From Devosiaceae bacterium (lineage in GTDB: Bacteria; Pseudomonadota; Alphaproteobacteria; Rhizobiales; Devosiaceae), in NCBI GenBank assembly GCA_021648585.1, contig JAKISM010000052.1, forward strand, positions 1 through 13,282: 13,282 nt of DNA, written 5' to 3'. The notes under the pieces were generated by a model. That model was not told the DNA's origin. It did no database searches and worked only from the letters and a program-made list of their open reading frames with translations. The translations under genes were made by a program, and so were the position numbers. This document shows, one piece after another, positions 7,879 to 13,282 of the stretch. Position 1 is the first letter of the stretch. Each line of letters opens with the position of its first letter.

Positions 7879-8764
7879 TGGCCACTAATTGTCGCAATCT
7901 TTCATCAAGCACATGTGTGTAAATTTGTGTTGTAGAAATATCGGCATGCCCAAGCAAAGTTTGCACTATGCGTAAATTTGCTCCCCCCTGCAAAAGATGC
8001 GAGGCAAAAGCATGGCGCAATACATGCGGGGATATTCTGTCTGGGTTAATTCCTGCTCTAATACTCAAGTCTTTTAATTCACGAGCAAAAACTTGTCTCT
8101 CAATATGCCCAGATTTTCCTTTTGCAGGAAATAGGAAAACTCCCTTATTTGATTTTTCAAGCCATAAAACCAACAAATCACGAGCGCCATCATTTAATGG
8201 AACTACTCGTTCACGCCCCCCCTTGCCAATAATATTTATAAAAAAACTATCTCGCATTACCCCTTGTCTTTTTAAGGAAACAAGCTCGCTTACCCGCATG
8301 CCAGTTGCATATAATAGCTCCAATAAAACATTTAGGCGTAAAGCTTTAATTGATTTTTTATTGCTGTTTACTTCTTTTTCTGCTGCATTTTGAGCTGCCT
8401 CAAGCAAATTACTAACTTCATCGACCAAAAGAACTTTTGGTAAATTACGTGCTGTTTTAGGGGCGCTTATTATTCTTGTTGGATCATCTTTTCTTAAATT
8501 TTCAAGCACCATAAATTGATAAAATTGCTTTAACGCACTTAATTTGCGGGCAACGGTGCTGGCCGCTAGTCCTTGTTTGTCTAAAAATGATAGATAAGAA
8601 ATAATTTCACTATTATTAGCATTTAAGAGTTTTTTTGTTGTTTTTGTTAAAAAATCTGCAAAATCGTCTAAATCTCTTTCATAGGCCTCAATAGTATTTT
8701 TTGCAGCTCCTCGCTCGGCGCTCATCATTTCCAAAAAATTTTCAATTAAATGAGATAAAGCCAT
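7862..8764 (-). CDS. xerD: Site-specific tyrosine recombinase XerD
   Basis: A 300-aa tyrosine recombinase; with XerC it resolves chromosome dimers at dif near the division septum. The N-terminal SAM-like core-binding domain is at about 3-90 and the catalytic domain at about 108-295. The active-site set is complete: Arg157 (ATGMR), Lys181 (GKGGRER), His247 and Arg250 (SPHVLRH), His273 (LLGH) and Tyr282 (IYTH). The ending HPLA is typical of XerD. I chose the ATG at 8764 because it gives the standard XerD N-terminus and has AGGA seven to eight bases upstream. A frame-consistent ATG at 8857 would add 31 residues that resemble no XerD and would run through the small gene upstream. The Lys181 loop is encoded over a run of seven Gs (plus strand Cs at 8216-8222). 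The last codons and stop are copied in a 17-bp tandem repeat just downstream. XerC is the less likely alternative. Confidence 0.93.
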   Translation of the reverse strand: MALSHLIENFLEMMSAERGAAKNTIEAYERDLDDFADFLTKTTKKLLNANNSEIISYLSFLDKQGLAASTVARKLSALKQFYQFMVLENLRKDDPTRIISAPKTARNLPKVLLVDEVSNLLEAAQNAAEKEVNSNKKSIKALRLNVLLELLYATGMRVSELVSLKRQGVMRDSFFINIIGKGGRERVVPLNDGARDLLVLWLEKSNKGVFLFPAKGKSGHIERQVFARELKDLSIRAGINPDRISPHVLRHAFASHLLQGGANLRIVQTLLGHADISTTQIYTHVLDERLRQLVAKHPLA

Positions 8765-8786
8765 TAAATTTCCTAAATGAATTGCT

Positions 8787-8939
8787 CTATTGATTATCAT
8801 TAAAAAAATCACGCATTGGCATGCGAATAGTTTCTTCTTCTTCTTTTGGTTCAACAAATATTGTCAAAGCAAACATTGCCCCATAGGCCAGCCCACCAAG
8901 AAATAATAAAACTATAATTAGACGAATAAGGCTTGGCAT
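8787..8939 (-). CDS. 50-aa single-pass membrane protein, function unknown
   Basis: This short reading frame lies 22 bases upstream of xerD on the same strand. Translation gives a basic N-terminus (MPSLIR), a hydrophobic segment at about residues 5-29 that should span the inner membrane once, then an acidic run EPKEEEE at 30-36 and a short hydrophilic tail ending FFNDNQ. The start is the ATG at 8937-8939 with weak Shine-Dalgarno pairing (AAGTGA), and the stop is TAG. I recall small proteins of this shape (one hydrophobic helix followed by 'FVEP') next to xerD and aroK in Rhizobiales, sometimes mislabelled as histidine kinase; nothing here supports kinase activity. The xerD ribosome-binding site falls in the gap between the two genes, so cotranscription is likely. 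That it is a gene is inferred from coding-like content, position and recalled relatives; its function is unknown. Confidence 0.7.
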   Translation of the reverse strand: MPSLIRLIIVLLFLGGLAYGAMFALTIFVEPKEEEETIRMPMRDFFNDNQ

Positions 8940-8978
8940 GATTATATTTCACTTATAACTATTTGAAGGCATTAGCTT

Positions 8979-9008
8979 TTGACAGGCTTTTTATCATTTT
9001 TGTATGAT
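8979..9008 (+). promoter_or_regulatory. Likely sigma70-type promoter for aroK-aroB-CNNM
   Basis: A perfect -35 hexamer TTGACA (8979-8984) is followed after 18 bases by TATGAT (9003-9008, five of six consensus bases). It lies in the divergent xerD/aroK spacer and points at aroK. Transcription would start near 9015, leaving about 100 bases of leader before the probable aroK translation start. A second TTGACA at 9058-9063 has no -10 at a fitting distance. Confidence 0.5.
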
Positions 9009-9066
9009 TTTTCACTCATAATCAAGCTGATTTAGTACTAAGGATTAATTTGCTAACTTGACAACT

Positions 9067-9114
9067 CGCCTTCATAGAGTTTCAAAGGCGCAGTAATTTA
9101 ATTAAAAAAGGCGC
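9067..9114 (+). other. Possible alternative-pairing leader hairpin upstream of aroK
   Basis: CGCCTT at 9067-9072 can pair with AAGGCG at 9085-9090 (six base pairs, 12-base loop) or with a second AAGGCG at 9108-9113. Both partners sit inside an AAAGGCGC direct repeat, 9084-9091 and 9107-9114. The second copy holds the only good Shine-Dalgarno match (AAAGG) for aroK, so one pairing would leave the site free and the other would hide it. Regulation is inference; only the repeats are seen. The stems are short. Confidence 0.3.
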
Positions 9115-9175
9115 TATCATCACAAATTCTAAACATTTATCAAAGCAAAAAGCGCAAGATCAGACGCAAATCTTA

Positions 9176-9712
9176 TTGGAGTTAATAGGCAAAAAACCTT
9201 TAGTTCTTATTGGAATGATGGGTGCTGGCAAAACTACTATTGGGCGGCGTTTGGCAAATCGTTTGGGGAAAAAATTCATTGATAGTGATAATGAAATTGA
9301 ATTAGCGGCTGGTATGAATATTGTTGATTTTTTTGCAAAACATGGGGAAGCGGAATTTCGAAAAGGTGAAGCAAAGGTAATTTCTCGTATTTTGGAGCAG
9401 GAAAATATTGTGCTTGGAACGGGTGGTGGAGCATTTATTAACCCACAAATTCGAGATTTAATTAAGAAAAAAACTATTTCAATTTGGATAAAGGCTGATT
9501 TTGATTTATTATTTGCTAGAATTTCAAAACGAGCAACTAGGCCACTTTTGCAGACAAAAAATCCAAAACAAACATTAAAAAAACTTATTGATGAGCGTTA
9601 TCCAATTTATGAGAGGGCAGATATTACATTAGTTTCACGTGATGTGCCGCACGAAGTAGTGGTAGATAATCTTATAAATGAAACTATTAAATATCTTAAA
9701 AACAATGATTGA
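9176..9712 (+). CDS. aroK: Shikimate kinase (true start probably upstream)
   Basis: ATP-dependent kinase making shikimate 3-phosphate in the chorismate pathway. Numbered from the TTG at 9176: Walker A GMMGAGKTT at 13-21, shikimate-binding Asp36 (SDNE) and Arg62 (FRKGE), GTGGGAF at 81-87, lid arginine in RPLL (Arg122) and ERYPIYERA at 140-148. At 178 aa it is shorter than alphaproteobacterial AroK, which usually has 15-25 residues before the P-loop strand. The frame stays open upstream to 9062 with no ATG, GTG or other TTG, and the upstream residues (for example QTQILLELIG, crossing the TTG) resemble that N-terminal helix. An AAAGG at 9107-9111 is well placed for an ATC codon at 9119 (197 aa); the TTG has no Shine-Dalgarno site. 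The listed start is therefore the conservative one. aroB follows nine bases after the stop. Confidence 0.93.
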   Translation: MELIGKKPLVLIGMMGAGKTTIGRRLANRLGKKFIDSDNEIELAAGMNIVDFFAKHGEAEFRKGEAKVISRILEQENIVLGTGGGAFINPQIRDLIKKKTISIWIKADFDLLFARISKRATRPLLQTKNPKQTLKKLIDERYPIYERADITLVSRDVPHEVVVDNLINETIKYLKNND

Positions 9713-9721
9713 GCGTGATCT

Positions 9722-10834
9722 ATGACACAGGTACAAAAGATAAATATCTCACTTAAAGAGCGGGCTTATGATATTTTTATTGCAGATAATTTGCTAAAAA
9801 CTGCTGGGGAGCGCTTAAAAATGCAATTCCCAAATTCACGCTTTGGAATTATCACCGATGAAAATGTTGCCTCTTTTCAATTACAGCGCTTAACTGCTTC
9901 TCTTGATGAGGCAGGTTTGAATTATGCTATTATCACAGTTAAGGCTGGTGAAAAATCAAAGGATTTTACTACGCTTGCAAATGTTATGGATGAGATTTTA
10001 GCGGCACGCCTTGAGCGCAATGATATAATTATAGCCTTGGGAGGCGGAGTGATTGGTGATTTGGCTGGTTTTGCCGCTTCTATTGCTCGGCGTGGTATGG
10101 ATTTTGTGCAAATCCCAACATCTTTATTGGCGCAAATAGATAGCTCGGTTGGTGGCAAAACTGGCATTAACGCCAAAGCTGGCAAAAATCTTGTTGGTGC
10201 TTTTCATCAACCAAAATTAGTGCTTTGTGATCTTAATGCACTTAAAACATTGCCAAAGCGCCAATTTCGCTCTGGTTATGGCGAAATGGTAAAATATGGG
10301 CTTATTGATGATGAAGATTTTTTCTTTTGGCTTGAGCAAAACCATGAGGGAATTTTTGCGCAAGGAGAAGCACTAAGCAAAGCTATTGCTCATTGTTGTA
10401 AGGCAAAATCTCGTTTTGTTATTGCTGATGAAAAAGAATTAGGAATGCGGGCTTTATTAAATCTTGGGCATACTTTTGGTCATGCGCTTGAAGCAACAAC
10501 TGGTTATTCTGATAAGTTATTGCACGGCGAGGGGGTAGCGATAGGTATGGTTTTGGCGCATGGTTTTTCTGCAAAACTTGGGCTTATTAATTCACAAGAT
10601 GTAATTAGAGTGCAAAGACATTTGCAATTAGTTGGTCTGCCTACCACAATAGGTGATATTGAGGGGGAAACGCCTTCATTAGAGCAAATTATGAGCGCAA
10701 TAATGCAAGATAAGAAGGTAAAACGAGGCGCACTTACTTTTATATTAACCAAAGGTCTTGGCAAGAGCTTTATTGCTAACGATATAGATGCTAATGAAGT
10801 AAAAGATTTTCTAAAGGAACAAATTAACAAGTGA
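9722..10834 (+). CDS. aroB: 3-dehydroquinate synthase
   Basis: A 370-aa NAD- and metal-dependent cytoplasmic enzyme that turns DAHP into 3-dehydroquinate, the second step of the shikimate pathway. The NAD-binding part has ALGGGVIGDLAGFAAS at 105-120, followed by IPTSLLAQIDSSVGGKTGIN at 131-150. The metal ligands known from E. coli AroB (Glu184, His247, His264) correspond here to Glu188 (GYGEMVKYG), His250 (NLGHTFGH) and His268 (LLHGEGVA). Length and ends are normal. The ATG at 9722 follows the aroK stop by nine bases, with a weak GAGCG site between, so aroK and aroB are an operon. The stop TGA overlaps the GTG start of the CNNM gene (GTGA), linking that gene to the operon too. AroB works before AroK in the pathway; the pairing is widespread in proteobacteria. 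Confidence 0.97.
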   Translation: MTQVQKINISLKERAYDIFIADNLLKTAGERLKMQFPNSRFGIITDENVASFQLQRLTASLDEAGLNYAIITVKAGEKSKDFTTLANVMDEILAARLERNDIIIALGGGVIGDLAGFAASIARRGMDFVQIPTSLLAQIDSSVGGKTGINAKAGKNLVGAFHQPKLVLCDLNALKTLPKRQFRSGYGEMVKYGLIDDEDFFFWLEQNHEGIFAQGEALSKAIAHCCKAKSRFVIADEKELGMRALLNLGHTFGHALEATTGYSDKLLHGEGVAIGMVLAHGFSAKLGLINSQDVIRVQRHLQLVGLPTTIGDIEGETPSLEQIMSAIMQDKKVKRGALTFILTKGLGKSFIANDIDANEVKDFLKEQINK

Positions 10835-12093
10835 GTATCTGGCTAACAATATTGGGCATTGCCTTTTTATTATTTTTAAGCGCATTTCTTTCAGGGTCTG
10901 AAACTGCCATAACCGCAGCTTCAAGGGCTAGATTGCACGCCAAAGCTCGTGAGGGGAATAAACGAGCAAAGATTGTTGAAAAATTAATTGAGGATAAGGA
11001 AAGGCTAATTGGCACGCTTTTATTGGGCAATAATTTGGTAAATATCCTTGCCTCTGTTCTAGCAACCTCAGTATTAATAACAATATTTGGTGATAGTGGA
11101 ATAATTTATGCCACTTTGATTATGACATTATTGGTGGTTATTTTTGCTGAAGTTTTACCAAAAACTTGGGCTATTAAACAACCCAATGAATTTGCACTTG
11201 GGGTTGGGCCACTAATTAGACCATTGGTTATAATTCTTGCCCCCATAACGATTGCGGTTCAATTTCTTGTAAGTGCTATGCTTAGGCTTTTTGGCATAGA
11301 GGGAAATGGCAAATTATCTTATCTAACTGGCCATAAAGAAATTAGAGATACGGTTGATTTATTGCACTCAGAGGGCGAGGTTGTAAAATTAGATAAAGAT
11401 ATGCTTGGCGGTATTCTTGATCTTAAGCAGCTTGATGTGTTTGATATTATGGTACATCGAACCCGTATCGTATCGCTTGATGTAAAGGAAAGCTCTAAGC
11501 AATTAGTTGAGCAAGTATTGCAAAGCCCATATACTAGAATGCCGCTTTATGATGGTGAGCCTGATAATATTATTGGTGTTGTGCATGCTAAAGATGTTTT
11601 ACGTGCTTTAATTAAAGCTGAGGGTGATATTGAAAAAATTGATATCAAAAAATTAGCTACAAAGCCTTGGTTTATTCCCGATACTACACAATTACAAACG
11701 CAATTAAGCGCTTTTTTAAAGGGTAAATCTCATTTTGCATTGGTTGTTGATGAATATGGTGAGGTGCAGGGGCTAATTACGCTTGAGGATATTTTAGAAG
11801 AAATTGTTGGTGATATCTCGGACGAGCATGATGAAATAATAGATGGTATTTCAAAACAGGCAAATGATAGTTATACTATAGATGGTTCGTTGCCAATTCG
11901 TGATATTAATAGAGCGCTTGATTGGAATTTGCCAGAAAATGAGGCAACAACCATTGCTGGGCTGGTAATTCATGAGGCCAAAACTATTCCTGATGAGGGG
12001 CAGCAATTCACCTTTTATAATTTTAGGTTCAAAATATTAAAAAAATCGAGCAATCGTGTTATAAAAATAGCTGTAAGCCCTATTAAGAATTAA
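10831..12093 (+). CDS. CNNM/CorC-type membrane protein (DUF21, CBS pair, CorC_HlyC)
   Basis: A 420-aa inner-membrane protein often labelled hemolysin-like. The N-terminal CNNM/DUF21 domain (about 1-165) has several hydrophobic segments (about 4-21, 64-86, 91-109, 124-150) and the family motifs LSAFLSGSETAITA at 16-29, GNNLVNI at 66-72 and FAEVLPKTWA at 105-114. Two CBS motifs follow (about 205-325), with MPLYDG near 237-242 and VVDEYGEVQGLITLEDI at 305-321, then an acidic link (DEHDE) and a C-terminal CorC_HlyC transporter-associated domain from about 345. Relatives are linked to Mg2+ or Co2+ efflux and Mg2+ balance; hemolysis is a legacy name without support here. The GTG start overlaps the aroB stop by four bases, and AAAGGA lies 12 bases before it. 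The family call is firm; which ion it handles is not known. Confidence 0.92.
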   Translation: MSIWLTILGIAFLLFLSAFLSGSETAITAASRARLHAKAREGNKRAKIVEKLIEDKERLIGTLLLGNNLVNILASVLATSVLITIFGDSGIIYATLIMTLLVVIFAEVLPKTWAIKQPNEFALGVGPLIRPLVIILAPITIAVQFLVSAMLRLFGIEGNGKLSYLTGHKEIRDTVDLLHSEGEVVKLDKDMLGGILDLKQLDVFDIMVHRTRIVSLDVKESSKQLVEQVLQSPYTRMPLYDGEPDNIIGVVHAKDVLRALIKAEGDIEKIDIKKLATKPWFIPDTTQLQTQLSAFLKGKSHFALVVDEYGEVQGLITLEDILEEIVGDISDEHDEIIDGISKQANDSYTIDGSLPIRDINRALDWNLPENEATTIAGLVIHEAKTIPDEGQQFTFYNFRFKILKKSSNRVIKIAVSPIKN

Positions 12094-12103
12094 ATAATGT
12101 TTG

Positions 12104-12122
12104 TTGCAAGTTTACCTTGCAA
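12104..12122. repeat. Inverted repeat after the CNNM gene; terminator-like but no T tract
   Basis: TTGCAAG (12104-12110), a five-base loop TTTAC, then CTTGCAA (12116-12122): a perfect seven-base-pair stem 10 bases past the CNNM stop. The same stretch also reads as a direct repeat TTGCAAGTT with a 13-base period. The bases after it (GTTCGCTC) are not T-rich, so intrinsic termination would be weak; an operator or a chance repeat is as likely. Confidence 0.4.
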
Positions 12123-12221
12123 GTTCGCTCTAGCTTTGACATTATAGCTGGTCGCTATTTTTGGAAGTCTTCTTTCACAAATATCACATTTGAAGCAAAT
12201 GAAACAAATTAGAATAGAGCT

Positions 12222-12815
12222 ATGGCAGAAAAATCAGGCATTTTTGATTCTATCCGCATAAAATCACGCCGCACGGCAAAGCCCATAAAAAATGTTAATA
12301 TGTGCGAGTGGGAAGAATGCGAAAAACCCGGCACGCATCGTGCCCCTAAAAGCCATCAGGCAAATAATGAATTTCATAATTTTTGTATTACCCATGTGCG
12401 TAAATATAATCAGTCATTTAACTTTTTTGCTGAAAATAAAGAAGGTGAGAAGAGTAAATCAGATGAAAATTTTGAGCGCCCAACATGGCGATTTGGAACT
12501 AATTCAAACTATAAAACTGTAAAGAAAAAGCCAAAGCCATCTGATCCTACAAACCTATATGCCCGCTTAGAAGCACGTACAAGGGGCGATAACCCTAATA
12601 GAAAATCAACCCGCCGCTTAGTTGATTCTGATAGAAGGGCGTTAGAAGTTTTGGGGCTTAAGGGAAGGCACGATGCTGTTGAAATAAAGTCTGCATATAA
12701 GGTTCTAGTAAAAATTCATCACCCCGATGTTAATGGTGGTGATGTAAGTTCAGAGGAGCGCCTTCGTGCTATAATTACTGCCTATAATCATCTAAAGAAA
12801 AAGGGACTTGTTTAG
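12222..12815 (+). CDS. J-domain protein with an N-terminal Cys/His cluster, upstream of cobS
   Basis: A 197-aa cytoplasmic protein. The C-terminal J domain (about 137-195) has the essential HPD at 167-169 within KIHHPDVNGG, and helix I starts near RRALEVLGL, so it should stimulate a DnaK-type ATPase. There is no Gly/Phe region or DnaJ zinc domain, so it is not DnaJ itself. The N-terminal part has Cys28-x4-Cys33, His39, and Cys55-x2-His58, followed by VRKYNQSFNFFA, a pattern I recall from alphaproteobacterial J-domain proteins encoded next to cobS. The Cys/His set could bind a metal, which is inference. The middle (about 75-130) is charged and probably disordered. The ATG at 12222 gives the typical N-terminus; the Shine-Dalgarno match is weak. 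It ends 58 bases before cobS on the same strand, suggesting cotranscription and perhaps a role in making or maintaining the cobaltochelatase; no direct evidence is visible. Confidence 0.85.
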   Translation: MAEKSGIFDSIRIKSRRTAKPIKNVNMCEWEECEKPGTHRAPKSHQANNEFHNFCITHVRKYNQSFNFFAENKEGEKSKSDENFERPTWRFGTNSNYKTVKKKPKPSDPTNLYARLEARTRGDNPNRKSTRRLVDSDRRALEVLGLKGRHDAVEIKSAYKVLVKIHHPDVNGGDVSSEERLRAIITAYNHLKKKGLV

Positions 12816-12834
12816 CCCTATACTTTAGCCCTAT
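12811..12834. repeat. Short direct repeat over the J-domain gene stop codon
   Basis: TTTAGCCCTAT occurs at 12811-12821 and again at 12824-12834, a 13-base period. The first copy contains the TAG stop of the J-domain gene; the second lies in the 58-base gap before cobS and is followed by TTTT. It resembles the duplication at the xerD stop but is shorter. Confidence 0.7.
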
Positions 12835-12873
12835 TTTTGGGAATTTCAAAATAAGAGAGTAAGAAGAACTTAA

Positions 12874-13282
12874 ATGAGTGAACAACAAAACCTACCAGAC
12901 TTTGATTATAATGTTAAAGATCTATTCAACATTGATAGCGATATGATTGTTAAGGGATATAAAGAAAAAAGCGAACATGTGCCGCCTATTGATGAAGACT
13001 ATCTATTTGATCACAATACGACAATCGCTATTTTGGCGGGCTTTTCGCATAATAGACGTGTGATGGTGCAAGGCTATCACGGTACTGGTAAATCTACCCA
13101 TATTGAGCAAGTTGCAGCACGCCTAAATTGGCCGCTTGTTAGGGTAAATCTTGATAGTCATGTTTCAAGGATTGATCTGGTTGGAAAAGACGCCATCGTG
13201 CTAAAAGACGGCAAGCAAATTACTGAATTTCGTGATGGGATTTTACCGTGGGCGGTGCAAAATAATATTGCATTAGTATTTG
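12874..13282 (+). CDS. cobS: Aerobic cobaltochelatase subunit CobS, 3' end cut by the window
   Basis: The first 136 residues of the AAA+ ATPase subunit which, with CobT and CobN, inserts Co2+ into hydrogenobyrinic acid a,c-diamide. Visible: an N-terminal lead with LFNIDSD (17-23), DYLFDHNTTIAILAGF at 42-57, the Walker A loop GYHGTGKST at 67-75, HIEQVAARLNWP at 76-87, RVNLDSHVSRIDLVGKDAI at 90-108 and DGILPWA at 121-127. The window ends in ALVF, just where the Walker B acidic residues should follow. These stretches match rhizobial CobS as I recall it nearly residue for residue, which rules out more distant MoxR-type ATPases. The ATG at 12874 gives the normal start, though Shine-Dalgarno pairing is weak (AAGAAG). 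cobT would be expected next, outside the window. Confidence 0.95.
   Translation, partial: MSEQQNLPDFDYNVKDLFNIDSDMIVKGYKEKSEHVPPIDEDYLFDHNTTIAILAGFSHNRRVMVQGYHGTGKSTHIEQVAARLNWPLVRVNLDSHVSRIDLVGKDAIVLKDGKQITEFRDGILPWAVQNNIALVF

Noticed and set aside
8765..8857. A 31-residue N-terminal extension of XerD from the ATG at 8857
   Set aside because: The residues resemble no XerD N-terminus, the frame overlaps the 50-aa gene, and the ATG at 8764 has a proper ribosome-binding site and standard sequence.
9058..9063. A second TTGACA as an aroK promoter
   Set aside because: No acceptable -10 hexamer lies 15-19 bases downstream.
12136..12164. TTGACA promoter for the J-domain gene and cobS
   Set aside because: The only T/A-rich candidates for a -10 are 13-14 bases away; too close to support.
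1..13282. Mobile elements, CRISPR, defence or toxin-antitoxin systems
   Set aside because: No transposase, regularly spaced repeats or recognisable defence genes; XerD here is the housekeeping recombinase by sequence and context.

Overview
The window looks like chromosome from an AT-rich alphaproteobacterium, most likely Hyphomicrobiales (Rhizobiales)-like. The pointers are the gene set and order: divergent xerD and aroK, then aroK-aroB-CNNM/CorC-J-domain protein-cobS. The last pair marks aerobic, CobNST-type cobalamin synthesis. By eye the base composition is about 38-40% G+C. TTG and GTG starts are used, and genes are tightly packed with 4-nt start/stop overlaps. No mobile element, rRNA, tRNA or CRISPR array is visible, and every protein-coding gene can be placed in a family except one 50-residue membrane protein.

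Layout. (1) Bases 1-1639, plus strand: the 3' part of cobJ, possibly the C-terminal half of a larger fusion, and cobM, joined by an ATGA overlap. They encode two corrin-ring methyltransferases. (2) 1710-3485, plus: an SLC13/DASS-type permease with two internal RCK_C domains. Its stop overlaps tail-to-tail with the next block. (3) 3482-8939, minus, in transcription order: a 50-aa single-pass membrane protein, xerD, accA, a lipoprotein L,D-transpeptidase and fadH. (4) 8940 to about 9118: a divergent control region with a good sigma70-type promoter pointing at aroK. (5) About 9119-12093, plus: aroK, aroB and a CNNM/CorC-type membrane protein. (6) 12222 to the end, plus: a J-domain protein with an N-terminal Cys/His cluster, then the 5' part of cobS, cut by the window end.

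How it fits together: the two ends serve cobalamin synthesis. CobJ and CobM act on precorrins; CobS is the AAA+ subunit that, with CobT and CobN, inserts cobalt. The middle holds core functions: fatty acid synthesis (AccA), unsaturated fatty acid breakdown (FadH), chorismate synthesis (AroK, AroB), chromosome dimer resolution (XerD) and cell envelope (L,D-transpeptidase, CNNM).

I found no clearly new multi-gene system. The points most worth a second look are the apparent lack of a conventional start codon for aroK, a two-way hairpin in its leader, the 50-aa membrane protein, the J-domain protein paired with cobS, and short tandem duplications sitting on stop codons.
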